Part shown: piece after piece, positions 45,101-56,128 of the stretch
How positions within the stretch are numbered: the stretch's first letter is position 1
How the letters are laid out: every line of letters starts with the position of its first letter
Source of the DNA: Micractinium sp. NFX-FRZ
Taxonomy: Eukaryota; Chlorophyta; Trebouxiophyceae; Chlorellales; Chlorellaceae
Direction of reading: 5' to 3'
Assembly (NCBI GenBank): GCA_029339195.1
Contig: JAPTJF010000083.1
Coordinates: 1 to 64,000 of the forward strand
Length of the DNA stretch: 64,000 nt
Translations under genes and position numbers: made by a program
Notes under the pieces: generated by a model
The model's input: the letters and a program-made list of their open reading frames with translations, nothing else
Database searches by the model: none
Told to the model about the DNA's origin: nothing

Positions 45101-47249
45101 AGAGCTACTGAGGCACAATCATCTGTGCCCTGCAGCACCTCACAAGTTGCAGGGCGTGGACATGAACGCGCAAAGCGGGACGAAAGCATGTGGTGAACGC
45201 TGCACGGCACAGTTACCGTGGTAGCAGGCCCGGAGGACACCCCCCCACACACACACATGACCCCCCACCAGTGCCGTGCACCACCAGCTGCTGGCTGGCA
45301 GACCTCAGCCATTCCCCTGCAAAGAATTACAGGCTTACAAACAAGGCACGGAGATGAGTGAGCGCCTCACCTGTGCCATAGTGAGCCACCACTTGTTGGA
45401 TGACGTAGTCGTGCTTCAGCCGATCGGTGCCGTTCAGTATCTTGCGGTCGTGCTGCAGCCAGGTTTGAGCAGAAAGGAGGTTCCATGACACGATCGACCG
45501 TGCAGGCGAGACAAGTGCAGCTCTGCTGTGTTGCCCTAGCAAGCACGCCACCCTTGACCTCACCAGCGCCTCCAAGTCCGCCTCGTCATCGCTCACAGGC
45601 ACCGTCTCGCCGTTGTCATCTGCCGGGGAGCACACACACACACAGGCAGGGCCAGGGCAGTTGAGCGGGGAGCAGGGCAGGGAGGGCTGGCTTGCAGCAA
45701 GCGTGCCGCCGGGGCGGCGGCTGGGCAGACCACGTCACGGCCCGGCAAAACGCAGCAGCAGCCTGCGTAAACACGTGCCCAGCAGTGTCCTCAGACAACA
45801 CATTGCCCTTTGTGTGGACGCACCGCTTGCAAGGCGGCCCACCCCCTTGCAACCTTACCAAGGCCGCCATACCCCCAAAGTGTGCAGCCCCACCTGTGTA
45901 GAACATGCGCTTCCCAATCTCCTGGGAGAGCACGTTGCGCTTGACATGGATCCAAGTCTTGTAGGATGGCACCCCAACCACGGTGGGCAGCAGCAGCGCC
46001 TGCACAAAAGGCCACCGCACGCAGGGACACGGGGACATTAAGCGGGGGCGTGGCGCAGGCACGTGAGGTACAGGCTTGCTTCAGCAAGTCGCACGCACCC
46101 ACCACACGGATAATTGGCGAGGGCTGTCCATTTACAACTGGGCGAGGGGTGGCGCAACAGAGAGCTGCGGCAGCATGGCCCAGCACTGATTGTCAGCCAG
46201 CAGAGCGCCTGGAGGCAAGCTGGGAGGCCAGGTGAAAAGCAGCTTACCTGCAGCGGCATGCTTTTGCCTCCTACGTAATTGAGTGCCCCCTTGGTGGCCC
46301 CTAGGAACTGAGCGGGCACGGGGCGCGTGCCGTGAGGGTCAGCAGCCGCCGCCACGTCCGCCTCCCCTTGCCCCTCCTCAGCCTCCTCCTTTGCATCCGC
46401 CTCTGCAGCCGACGCTGCCGGTCCAACCACTTCCCCTGCCTCCTCATCGCCGCCCGCAACGCCGCCCTCACTGCCCGCCGCCGAGTGCTGCCCTGGCTCT
46501 GGTTTGGCGACGACGGCGCCCTCGGCAGCCTGCCCCTGCAAGCTCCGCGGCCGCTGCTCCTTCTCCCAGCGTGCAGCCTCGGCGCGTGGGCCCTCCCAGG
46601 CTGCCGACCCGCTGCCCCTTGCCGCTAGGGATGGCAGGCACCCCATGCGGCTGAGCAGCGCGGTGGCGGGCGCACCCGCCAGGAGCGCTGCCCGCCGCTC
46701 CTCCTGCTCAGTCAGCACGCGGCGGAGGCGCTCCGCATTGTCGGCTGCCGATTCATCTGCCCGCTGCCGCTGCTGGGTGGCATAGCTCTTGCACAGCGAG
46801 GAGAAGAGCTTGCTGACGCCCCTGCGCACCTCCTCGTCTGCACAAGTGTGGGTTGTGCAGGGGGCGAGACGCCAGGGGGAGGGACGGTGAGGGACAAAAG
46901 CACGAGAGGCCCAAGCAAGCAGGAGGAGCGATGAGGGTTGCTTGCGCCCCTGTGCACATGCTCGTTTGCGTCAAGGGCCGGGGGCAGCGGCCGCAGGGCC
47001 AGTGAGGCCCAAATGTGCCAGCTTGTAGTAACGAAGGGAGAGGGGTGTGGGAGGGGACACGAGGCAGCGGCAGGGGGCGGCAGTAGACACACGAGCACCC
47101 AGAAAGAGGGCAGCGCAGGAAAAGATATCCACAAACTCACTCTGTTCAGTGGGATGAGATTCAGAAATATCACCAGCACCCACCTCGCCCTGTGGCCCCC
47201 ACACCCACCCGCGCCCAACCCACAGCACCCAAGTACCTGACAGCGGCAT
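39131..47249 (-). CDS. EZH: Enhancer-of-zeste (PRC2) histone H3K27 methyltransferase
   Basis: Eighteen exons (minus): 47249-47237, 46837-46248, 45999-45894, 45619-45564, 45452-45371, 45051-44913, 44649-44573, 44354-43567, 43365-43207, 42925-42857, 42654-42499, 42193-42119, 41716-41652, 41204-41111, 40670-40576, 40307-40224, 39836-39737, 39268-39131, about 961 residues. E(z) landmarks in order: [20 protein letters not shown]; a SANT-like [16 protein letters not shown]; a CXC domain with paired Cys clusters ([16 protein letters not shown]-type repeats; exons 42654-42119); and a SET domain with [38 protein letters not shown] (NHS about 873-875) and [13 protein letters not shown]. It methylates H3K27 in Polycomb complex PRC2. 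Exon 8 encodes a long Gln/Gly/Ala-rich insert. The start is uncertain: an ATG-less open frame runs upstream to 47615. Confidence 0.92.
39283..39412 (-). repeat. ~26-bp minisatellite in the last E(z) intron
   Basis: About five units of gtgggcaggcaggaggggcg type (plus strand) lie immediately downstream (in + coordinates) of the last exon's acceptor at 39269. Unit length varies between 24 and 28 bases. Confidence 0.85.
40770..41420 (-). repeat. Multiple decayed copies of exon-14 splice edges in both flanking introns of E(z)
   Basis: The exon end (41103-41136, gtgcgcaccacaaactcgtc) has partial copies at about 40773, 40845, 40973 and 41033 in the intron after it. The exon start (41189-41232, ctctggcccagcctgcagg) has copies at 41299-41334 and 41372-41420 in the intron before it. 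Confidence 0.85.
42424..42495 (-). repeat. CAGCA/TGTGC pentamer array after a 5' splice site
   Basis: About 70 bases of gcacagcacagcac-type repeats (TGTGC on the minus strand) begin within a few bases of the donor at 42498 in the E(z) intron between the two CXC exons. Confidence 0.85.
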
Positions 47250-47961
47250 CTGGCCGGGCGGGTGCGGCTGCGTCTGGAAGGACAGGTCGTCTGCGTAGTG
47301 CTGCTGGAAAGCCTGCCCGAGCGCATGCTGCTGCGGCTGGAAGGGCGGCCCGTGGTCGCCGCCCCTGCTGGCGCTGGCATCGCCAGCAGGTGCCGACGTC
47401 GCCGTCAGCGCGGGCGGCAGGGGCCCCGTGGCCGACAGCGGGGGCGACGTTTGGGCAAAGCCGTCAAAGCCTGCCTGAAGCAAGAAACCCAGGTACTTGA
47501 AGGGGGCCCGGACGCCCGGCGGCTCCTCTGACACAGACGGAGACTGAGGCAGCGACGTGGTGGCGGCACCTGCCCGCAGCCGGCTGCCCGCCGCGCTGCG
47601 CGGTCTGTGCCGCACGGGCCCTCTGCTCGCAAGGACGATGCGCTGCCTAGCTCAAACTGAGCTGCCGAGCTCCAGATGCGCTAACTAGGTCGTTCCCCAC
47701 AGGCGGGAAAGGGCCCTTTTGCACAAACGTTTCTACCGACGGCAGTTGAGCTGGGCATGCACAGCAGCTCAGTACCGAAATTGCAATGCGATTCACGTGC
47801 TGCAACGCGCAACGAGCGGCCAAGTAAAATGAAATGTCCAGCAGGCGCAGCAGGCGAGCAGAGGTCAGGCGACTTCGCATCCCTGGCACCCAATTGGCCG
47901 TCGGAATTGGCAGCAGTTCAGGCGGGAGCCATTTGGATCGAGCGACAGGCGGGAACTTCCG
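47250..47961. promoter_or_regulatory. Divergent promoter region, E(z) / SPF45
   Basis: Lies between start codons that face apart. On the minus strand an open frame without ATG runs 47615-47237 in phase with the E(z) start exon and encodes Pro/Ser/Gln-rich sequence; it may be extra N-terminal coding sequence reached by an unseen exon, or 5' UTR. Confidence 0.45.
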
Positions 47962-50900
47962 ATGGCGTTCGCAGGGCTCTACGGCGGCCTGCCCAAGGCC
48001 ACTCAAGACTCCGGCGACGATGCCGGCAAAGAGAAGAAGGAAGGCTGGGCTGGCAGCGGGCTCTTCGCCCCGACCAACCTGGCCGCCAAGCGTGCTGGTG
48101 AGCGCCCGGTGTAGTGCAGCATCCTGACGAGAAGCCATTGGGAGCGGCGAAACGGTTCCACACATCGGGCAGGATTGTGAACTTGTCGCCGCCACGCCCG
48201 CCGCCGCTCCCTCCCGTCCACCTGCCCGTCCCCCTCCGCCCCTCTGCTTGCAGCCCTGGCGCCACCCTCGGTGCTGCGTGCTGGAGCTAGCGCTGGGCGA
48301 GGCCGCGGCCGAGAGGGGCCGCCGCCAGTGGCGCTTGGCGGCCGTGGCGATGGCGGCGGCAGGGGGCGTGGCGGCGGCAGGGGCGACGCTGCCAAGGGGG
48401 GCGGTGACGGCGGCAGCGTGCTGCTGGCAGCGGCAAGTGTCCACGACGGACCCATCACTGTGTCGGCCACAGCAATGCCTGCGGGCATGAGCCTGGGAGA
48501 GGACATCAAGTGAGTTCCACACCAGCTCAACCTGCTAATCCAGTGTTGCTTTGCTGCCAGCTGTGCGGGTGGTTCGGGTGATCTGCCTGCTCTCTACCGA
48601 CCAAGCAGAGCATGCGGCCATGCGGAGGAGCAGGCCGTGGGTTCCGCTACGCAAGCGCCGTGTGCCATTGAAATGCCCACCAGCTAGACTCCCACCATGA
48701 TCATGTCTCTCGGATAGAGGAGGCCAAATCGATGTTTCCGGCAGAGGGAGGGATACACTTTCAAGTGCAATGTCTGTGGCTGATGCTCTGCGTGCTGTGC
48801 TCACCTGCTCTGATTGCTCTGCCTGCTGTGCCTGGCGTGCAGGGAGGAATATGACCCGGCCAAGCCCAATGACTACGATGCCGTGCGGCGAGCGCGGGAG
48901 CAGCAGCGGCGGGATGCTGAGGCGGAGGCGGCGCGGCAGGAGCGGTTGCGGGAGGAGGCGGAACGGGCGCGGGCGGAGCGTGAGGCAGCTGAGGCGCGGG
49001 CCCGAGAGGAAGAGGAGCGGCTGAGGTGCGTAGCAGAGGGGAGGGTGGGAGGGCGGGGGGGGGGCTGCAGGCATGCGGTGAGAGAGGAGCAGGCGGCTAC
49101 TGGTTTTGAGGCACGGATGCCTGATGGTGGGTATGGTTCGCAGCACAGCATGCTGGCAGGGTCCTGGGAAGAGGGACAGGGGGCGGAGGATGTTAACAGG
49201 CGCAGCGGTGGTGGCTGCCTTCGGTGGCGGTGCTGCTGCCTCATTCCATAGTGACGCTATCGCCGCAATGTGATGCTGTCATTGCTGCTGAGCTGGGGCA
49301 GGACCACAGCATGTCACAGCATGCGCCCTGCAGCCAGCGCGTCCCTGCACAGGGTGGGGGCATGCGGGCGCTGCCCAGACTGCATGTGCCGGCCTCATAT
49401 GCCGCTGCCCTGCATGGAGATACCCTCATGCAGGCTGAACTGTGCATGCTTCACAGTAGCGTTTGCTGTATGGTGCTTGCTGTTGATGGCCGACCTTTGG
49501 TGCAGGGAGATGCGGGAGCTCGAGGCGATGGAGCTGCAGCGGGATGAGGAGGTTGGGGGAAGGCCGGCAGCCGGCGGCGCGGCACAGCCGCCCGCATTTG
49601 CAGCCGCGCAGCAGCAGCAGCAGCAGACGGAGGAGCAGCGGCAGGCGGCTCTGGGACTGTCGGGAGAGGAGGCCTGGAAGCGGCGGGGGATGGCCCCCCA
49701 GCCGGCATGGATGGCAGCAGCGGCGGGAGGCGGGCTGGGGTCGGGCGGCGGCGGCGGCGGGCTGGGGTCGGGCGGCGGCGGCGGCGGCGGGCTTGGGTTC
49801 GGCGGTGGCGGTGGCGGCGGCGGGATGGCGGCGCCGCAGCGGCCGCCTAGCCAGCTCAAGGGTTTGTCGCTCGCTCAGGTGGGTGCTACCGCTGCTCTTC
49901 ATGCGCCTGCCCGCCCATGGCGTGCCGTTCTAATTGCAGTCCGTGTGCTGCAGTTCTCAACTTTCTGTGCCTGCCTGTCTTTCAAGTGCCCCACAGTGCC
50001 CTTCCAATCAAGCTGTATCCCAGCCTCCCCACCCGCCCCGCCTGGCAGCTACTCCTCCCACAATCTTGCCGCCAGCTGGCACTCTCGCTGCCTCACCCCC
50101 TGCCGGCACATGCTGCTTCCGCACTCTCTGCCTCACCCCCCACCCTGCAGAAACTTCTGGAGAAGATGGGGTGGAAGGAGGGCGAGGGGCTGGGGCGCAA
50201 CCGGCAGGGCATGGCCACGCCTCTCATGATGCAGGCGAGCCGCAGAGGGGGTGGGCAGGCAGGGTGGGGCACCGGGGCGCCGCTGCCGGTGCAACAGGGG
50301 TGTGGCAGGATGGGCGGGGCACGGTGGGGCGGGCTGAGCTGTGTGGGGCGAGGCAGGATGTGCAGCACAAACCTGGGGCAACATAAGCGGCAAAGCGCCA
50401 CGCCCAACTGGCCCCCCACTCCCCCCCGCCCGCCCAGCGCAGAAGACGGATGTGCGGTCCGGCAGGATTGTGAGCGCAGCGCCCCCCGCCTCGGCTGCGC
50501 CCACAGAGCAGCCAGCCAAGCGGCAGCGGGCGGCCACCTTCAACCGGCCGCCTACGAGAGTGGTGCTGCTCACAAACATGGTGCGTGAGCGGGCGGGCTT
50601 GGGTTGCTAGCCGAGGCGGCCACATCAAGTGGCCTGCCTGGCGGGGCAGGCTGGCAGGGACCTCTCATTGCTGCTTGCCGTCGCCGTCTCGCCCTTCAGC
50701 CCTCCCATCGCTTCTATTCTTGCCCGCCCCCTCGTGCTGCCCGTCCTCCCATTGCTGCTGCTGCTGCTGCTGCTGCTGCAGCAGCTGCTGCCGCCTTCTC
50801 ATCACATGGGCCGGTGACGCCGCCCGCTTGCGCTCACCACGTCGTCATCCGCCTGTGCTTTTCACCTGCTGTCCACCCTCTCCCTTCCCCCCGTCAGATT

Positions 50901-51981
50901 GGGCCTGGGGAGGTGGACAAGGACCTGGACCGGGAGGTGGGGGAGGAGTGCTCCAAGTACGGCTCCGTCACCAAGTGAGTGCACAACAGCTCAGCGGGCA
51001 CAGCATGTGAACCAGCAGGGCAGCAGGGCAGGGAAGGCGGGAGGAATTGTTCCTGGTATGGCTCCTCCCAATCGAATCAAACTTTGCTCAGCAGTCACAG
51101 CAGGCTAGCAGGGCAGGCCGGGAGAGGTTGGCCAGGAGTGCTGGAAGTGAGGGCTAAGTCTGAAGCGAGCCTGGCACAGCAGGCACATCAGCGCAGCAGG
51201 GCAGGGCAGCGCGGAACAGGTGGGGTAGGCATGCCCCACATGGGCGCCCCCACCACCAGGGTCACCATGCCGGGTTTGGGGAAGCCGATTAGGCACAGCA
51301 CGGCGTCTCCGTTTGCGCTCGTGATCGCCCCCCCTCTCCCTGCCCCCCTGCCCCGCAGCGTGCTCATTTTCGAGGCCACGGAGCCCGGCTTCCCCGCCGA
51401 CCAGGCCGTGCGCATCTTCGTGCAGTTTGAGCGGCCGGAGGAGGCCACCAAGGTGCGTGGGGAGATGGGGCTTGGTTTCTTCATTGGAGGGAGGTTCCTG
51501 TGCACGTGGTGTAGTGCAGACACAATGGCTGGAGGAGGCCACCAAACGTGTGTATGTGTGTGTGTGTGTTCATTGCAGCTCAAGCCTGTTGTTCCCTCAA
51601 ACCTGCGGTTGAGTGGGTGACGTGGAGGGCTTGGGACTGCGTGCAGGCAGAGCGGCCGGAGGAGGCCACCCGGCGGGTTGGTGCTTGTCTGTCGACTGAC
51701 TTGTGTTTGTTGGTTGGTTGGTTGGGGTGCAGTTGTGCAGTTACGCTGACCCACCATGAACCACTGCATGCCCGCATGCCTATCCACCCACCCACCCACC
51801 CACCCACTTGCCCCATCTTTCTTTGTAACACCCCTCCTCCCGTGTGCCTGCCCGCCCGCAGGCGCTGGTGGACCTGCAGGGGCGGTTCTTTGGGGGGCGG
51901 GAGGTAGAGGCCCTCTTCTTCGATGAGGAGCGGTTTGAGGCGATGGACCTGGCGCCGCGGCCCGAGGAGGTGCGGCGGTGA
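47962..51981 (+). CDS. RBM17: Splicing factor SPF45/DRT111 (RBM17), G-patch plus RRM/UHM
   Basis: Exons: 47962-48097, 48254-48509, 48843-49025, 49506-49878, 50151-50234, 50443-50580, 50898-50974, 51359-51452, 51862-51981; 486 residues. The N-terminus MAFAGLYGGLP and the EEYDPAKPNDYDAVRR block are typical of SPF45/DRT111. A charged Arg/Glu coiled region and a Gly-rich stretch follow. The G-patch is encoded by 50151-50234 (LLEKMGWKEGEGLGRNRQG). The C-terminal RRM runs from VVLLTNM to GREVEALFFDEERF, with RIFVQFERPEEATKA as RNP1-like strand; in SPF45 this is a U2AF-homology motif binding ULM peptides of SF1/U2AF. Its role is 3' splice-site selection in the nucleus. The intron after 50234 is GC-AG (gcgagc). 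Confidence 0.93.
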
Positions 51982-53303
51982 ACTCATATTCTCCATTGTT
52001 TTGGCCGCCCACACGAGAGCTCTCACCACTCTTGTGCTGGCTCCGTGTGCTCGCACAGTTGGCAGCCACTGTAAGGAACCATGGTTTTCAAGCAAGACGA
52101 GAGTGCTGGTGGGGGGGCGCGCACGGCAGGCGACAGCGAGCAGGCCAGGGGAGCTTGGGAGGTGGGCAGGCGCGCTTGGGCCGCGCCACGCTGCGCTCGG
52201 AGCCTGCTCGCAGCCACCAGCCGTTGGCGAGGGCTGCCAGCTCACAGGCGAGCTTCCACAGCTTTCCAGGCTTGAGAGAGCGGAAGAACTGAACGCTCTG
52301 CATTGCTGTCCTGACTCGCACATCACGCGGCTGCGCTGATGGAGAGGTGAGGGATGGTTGTTGGCACAGTTACACTGTGCAGTTCTATTGTTGCCAGGTG
52401 CGTGGGCAAGCATGTGGCTGGGCGGCATGCCAGATGAGCGATGCAACGCTGCGGAAGAGGGCTGTGTAGCGAACGAACCAGAGAGGAGGGGAGGAGTGAA
52501 AAGCCTGAGGGCAGTACGTGTGAGGGAGTGAGTGAGTAAGTGGGTGAGTGTGTGTGTGCTCGTGTGTAGTGTGGGTTAAGTGAGTGTGTGTGAGTTGGTG
52601 TGTGTGAAGGGGATCTGAGGCACGCACCGGGCATGTGAAAAATGGTACTTCAGTGAAGGGGTGGGCTTGCAGGTGCGTATTAAGCCGGCAGCCAAACATG
52701 AATGCTGGCAGTGGAAGGCGTGTGTTAAGTCGGATGCTGCACATGCACGCGGGGTTGAGCAGGCTGGGTGCGTTGCCTCTGAAGAGAAGCAGCCGGGGTG
52801 GTGCGAGGGCATGCAGAGGAGCGCACAAGTGCGAAGGAGAATTCACAAAAAGAAAACCGGGGATTTGTGGCGGAGCAGGGGGCAGGGGCGTTGTTCCACC
52901 AAGGGAGGGCATGCGTGTATTTTTGGTGACAAAGGCAGTCGGGCACAGCCCGCGCACGCCAAGTTGTAAAGAGAAAGAATGCAGCCCGAGGGAATGAATG
53001 TGCCCTTGGGCGTGATTGGGAAGGTTGCTGGGCCAAAGGGCAGAGTCCCTGGGACGCTTTTGTTGTTGCCATGTGGGAATTGCGTGGGGTCTATTTAGCG
53101 GCGCACCGTGAGTGAGGCCTGCCTGGCCTGACCTGCCGGCAGCTGCCAGCTGGGCGAATGACTGGCTGGCCCAGCAGGCCTCCTGGTGCCGCCAGCAGGC
53201 GTGATGCTCTGAAGCTGGCCGGGAAGCTGCCCACGTCCTTTCAGCGGGCAGCCATGGGGTGTGGCGTAGCGGAATCAGTGCCCTTGCATTGCTGAAGCGC
53301 TGC
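51982..53303. other. Convergent intergenic/3' UTR region
   Basis: 1.3 kb between SPF45 (+) and a minus-strand gene. At 52530-52610 there is a GTGTGTGA/GAGTGAG simple-sequence patch. The long minus-strand frame 52385-53692 crosses it but shows no domain and runs antisense through unrelated sequence. Confidence 0.55.
52070..52074 (+). promoter_or_regulatory. Putative TGTAA poly(A) signal of SPF45
   Basis: TGTAA about 90 bases after the stop at 51981. Confidence 0.55.
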
Positions 53304-54214
53304 TCAGAAGCTGGCCAGGAAGCGGCGCGCCTCCTCCAGGCAATGCGCCTCCTCGGGCGGCAGCGTGCGCAGCACGCGAGCCACACGGCGCGCAATGGCG
53401 GATGCCAGCAGCGGGGGGCTGCGGGCAGAGGGGCGGGGGCAGGTGTATGCATCTGAGTTGACTTACGGTAGATGCTGGGGTGCTGCCCGTAACGGGGAGG
53501 GGAGCGGGCACCAAGAGGAGCGGTGCAGGCAGGGCCTGCGCCCCCTTGCTCGCCTGTCGCCCCCACACACAAGGCCTGCCTGCCCGCTGGCATGCCGACC
53601 AGGCCCCCACCCAGCCTGCCCGCCCCTCTGCCTGGCTTGCCGTGCACCATGCATCCCAAACCTGGCCACACAAGCACGGTACAGCAGCGCACTCACCATG
53701 CTGCTGCATCAGTCGACCCATCTGATGGCTGGCCGCCGTGCATGGCAGCCGGCACTCCCACCGCTGCTCCCGGCAGCTGCAGCTGCAGCCGCCAGCTGGC
53801 GGCATCTGGCCCCACAGCTGAGCCTGCGTGCTTGGCAGGTCCGGCTGCTGGCGCCGGCACGGAGCTGATCCCCAGTTGCAGCTGGGCTTCCCCCGCCTGG
53901 CAGGCCTCAGCTGCTGCCAGGAGCGCATGGAAGGCAGAAACGCTGCCGGCGTGTCGGCGGCCGCCCATGAAGCACCGTCCGGGAGAGGGCGGCGAGGGGG
54001 GCCGCTTCACGCCCAGCCGCGCATGGCCGGGCCGCTTGTGGGAGCCTCCATGGCTGGTGAGGCTGCTGGACATGCCAGGGGGCATGGGGGCTGGCGTTCC
54101 GGGTGAGCCACTGTCGCAGCTCCGCGACTCCGCCGAACGGCCGACACACACACCCTGGCACTGCCGCAGTGGGCGCAGGATGGTCCCGCCCTCGGCCGCC
54201 ACCACACGCGCCAT
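53304..54214 (-). CDS. Unrecognised two-exon protein
   Basis: Exons (minus): 54214-53697 and 53418-53304, joined in phase (TG|gtgagt, acceptor cccgcag|C), giving about 210 residues. The first exon opens with MARVVAAEGGTILRPL and continues through Ser/Pro/Gly/Ala-rich sequence of low complexity with few predicted structured parts. The second exon encodes an amphipathic, charged C-terminus (IARRVARVLRTLPPEEAH and LEEARRFLASF) that could be a short helical domain. I recognise no family. The open frame, good donor/acceptor and helical C-terminus argue for a real gene, but a spurious frame in GC-rich DNA is possible. Confidence 0.45.
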
Positions 54215-55760
54215 TGCCGGCCACCTCTAGAGGCCGATGAAGGGGGCGGTAGGCTGAACAGTCGCCTGCAAAGGCGGCACTAGTGGGCACAGTGACGGCT
54301 GTGTTACGACCACCATGACATAAGCTGGCGGCGAGCGCTTGCGGTTCACAGGCAGAAGCGCAGCGGCACATGTCACCTGGCAGGTCGTCAAGAGACCCCG
54401 AGAGCCCGCGGCGCGGTGCCGTTCGCCTCCAGCCAGCACTGGAAGTTTTAGCGGTCCCGAGCTCCCACACGCGCCGCTGTCTGCGGGCAACCTGTTTCGC
54501 AGCACAGCAGGTGCAGCAGGGGGAGGGGCCGCGGACGAAGAACGAATGGGCAGAAGTGCAGTCGGCTCCTCCGGTCCCATGCACCACCCCTGCCAGGCTG
54601 GCGCTGGGCCGCGGCAGGCGTCTCATAAATATGCATCCGTCATCTGATGCAGCCATCATCCCTCCTTGCCTTTGCAGGCAACTGCCTATAATATATGTCA
54701 TCCAGGCTGCACGCTTTCCTGAGCTGCCCGGGAGGGGTGCTGCCCCGCGTGTGAGCTGCCGCTTGCTGCCGCCCGGGACAAACTTCGGGCCGCACACCAG
54801 CAGGAGGGATGTGGGCGCCTCTGGCCATAAATGAACAAACTCGCTGCTCAGGCAGAGATGCTAAAAGGTGAAATTGAGTGCAATCCATGTGACGGGCAGA
54901 GGCGCAGACAGCCCCACGGCGGTGGGATACCTCGACACACAGTGTCATATGATGTCAGGCATGCTGCCACACGCCATGCATGCATATGCTCAGCAGGTGT
55001 CGGCTGGCACCGTCACTCATTCGGCCGGCTCTTCCAACATGCTGCGCCGCCATCCGTCCCTAAAACACCTGCACATTTTCAAGGGTTTGGGGGAGGGGGT
55101 TGTTGGTGGGCTGCCACAGGCGGGATGTGCGAGGTCTGCCGGCCTGGCACCGAGTGCGCCCCCCAGGTCTGCCAGCCCCCTCTTGGCATTGCTCCCGCAT
55201 TGCAGCGTCCACTGTCACGCAACACGCACCCCTCCCTTTATGAGAGCACGAGGCGAAGCAGCCGCTAGCTGCTGGCCAGGGGTGGCTCGTGCGTGCAGTC
55301 AAAGGCCGCCTTAACACAGCTCACACACAGAGGTTGCCTCCTGCCAGGACCAACGCTCGGCTCTGGGCGCAAAGCGTGGAGAGCTCTGCTTGGTATACAT
55401 CCGCTGGCTGGGGGTGGCCACGCCCTGCTCTCGCCCCCATCAAGCTGGTGTGGCATCCAAGGCAGCGCTGGCAAGCTGTAGAGTTATCCTTCAAGTAGCA
55501 GCAGTACACAAGTACCGCAGCCCGGCAGGCGTGGTGGTGGTGATGTGTTGGGGATCCTGCCGCCTGCGGTCGTGCAGACCCGGCTGGCAATTGATGCCCA
55601 CCTCGTCGGCTTGTCGGCACTTTACTGCCCGTTTCCGAGCGAGAGAAGCGAAAGGGGCAAGAAGCGGCAGCTGACGTGGACTCCACTCACAAAATGAGAC
55701 TAAGAAGGACGCCGGAAGAGAGGTATGCGTGCCTGCTAGTGTAGATGCGCCTGGCGCGAC
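54215..55760. other. Divergent intergenic region
   Basis: 1.55 kb between the minus-strand gene starting at 54214 and the oxidase starting at 55761. An AT-rich element, tataatatatg, lies at 54687-54697 and stands out in this GC-rich DNA. No gene supported. Confidence 0.5.
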
Positions 55761-56095
55761 ATGAATTTGCTGGCAGCCGCGCTGCCACTGCTGCTCGCGG
55801 TTGCGCTGCACGCGCCAAACGCTGTCTCCGCTCGTGGCGGGCCGGACCCTGGCGTGCAGCGGTCTAGGGCGCAAATTGATCCCTTTCAAGACCGCGCGGT
55901 GGGTTTCAAGCGCCACGCAGCGGCCCACTTGACCGACTGGCGGCGGCGCTGGCGCCGGTGCCGCCCGCACCGGCAGCTGCCTGGCTTCTGCGTGCTGCCT
56001 GTGTGTTGCTCCGCGGGTGTCCACCCGTTTCTCCCTTTCCAATTTCGGCGCAGTTTTCTGATTGTTTCCCGTCAATGCCTTCCAAACCTCCCAGC

Positions 56096-56128
<33 letters not shown>

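Noticed and set aside
52385..53692. Long minus-strand open frame of 435 codons
   Set aside because: Runs across simple-sequence 3' flank and overlaps exon 2 of the minus gene in another frame; His/Pro/Thr-rich with no recognisable family.
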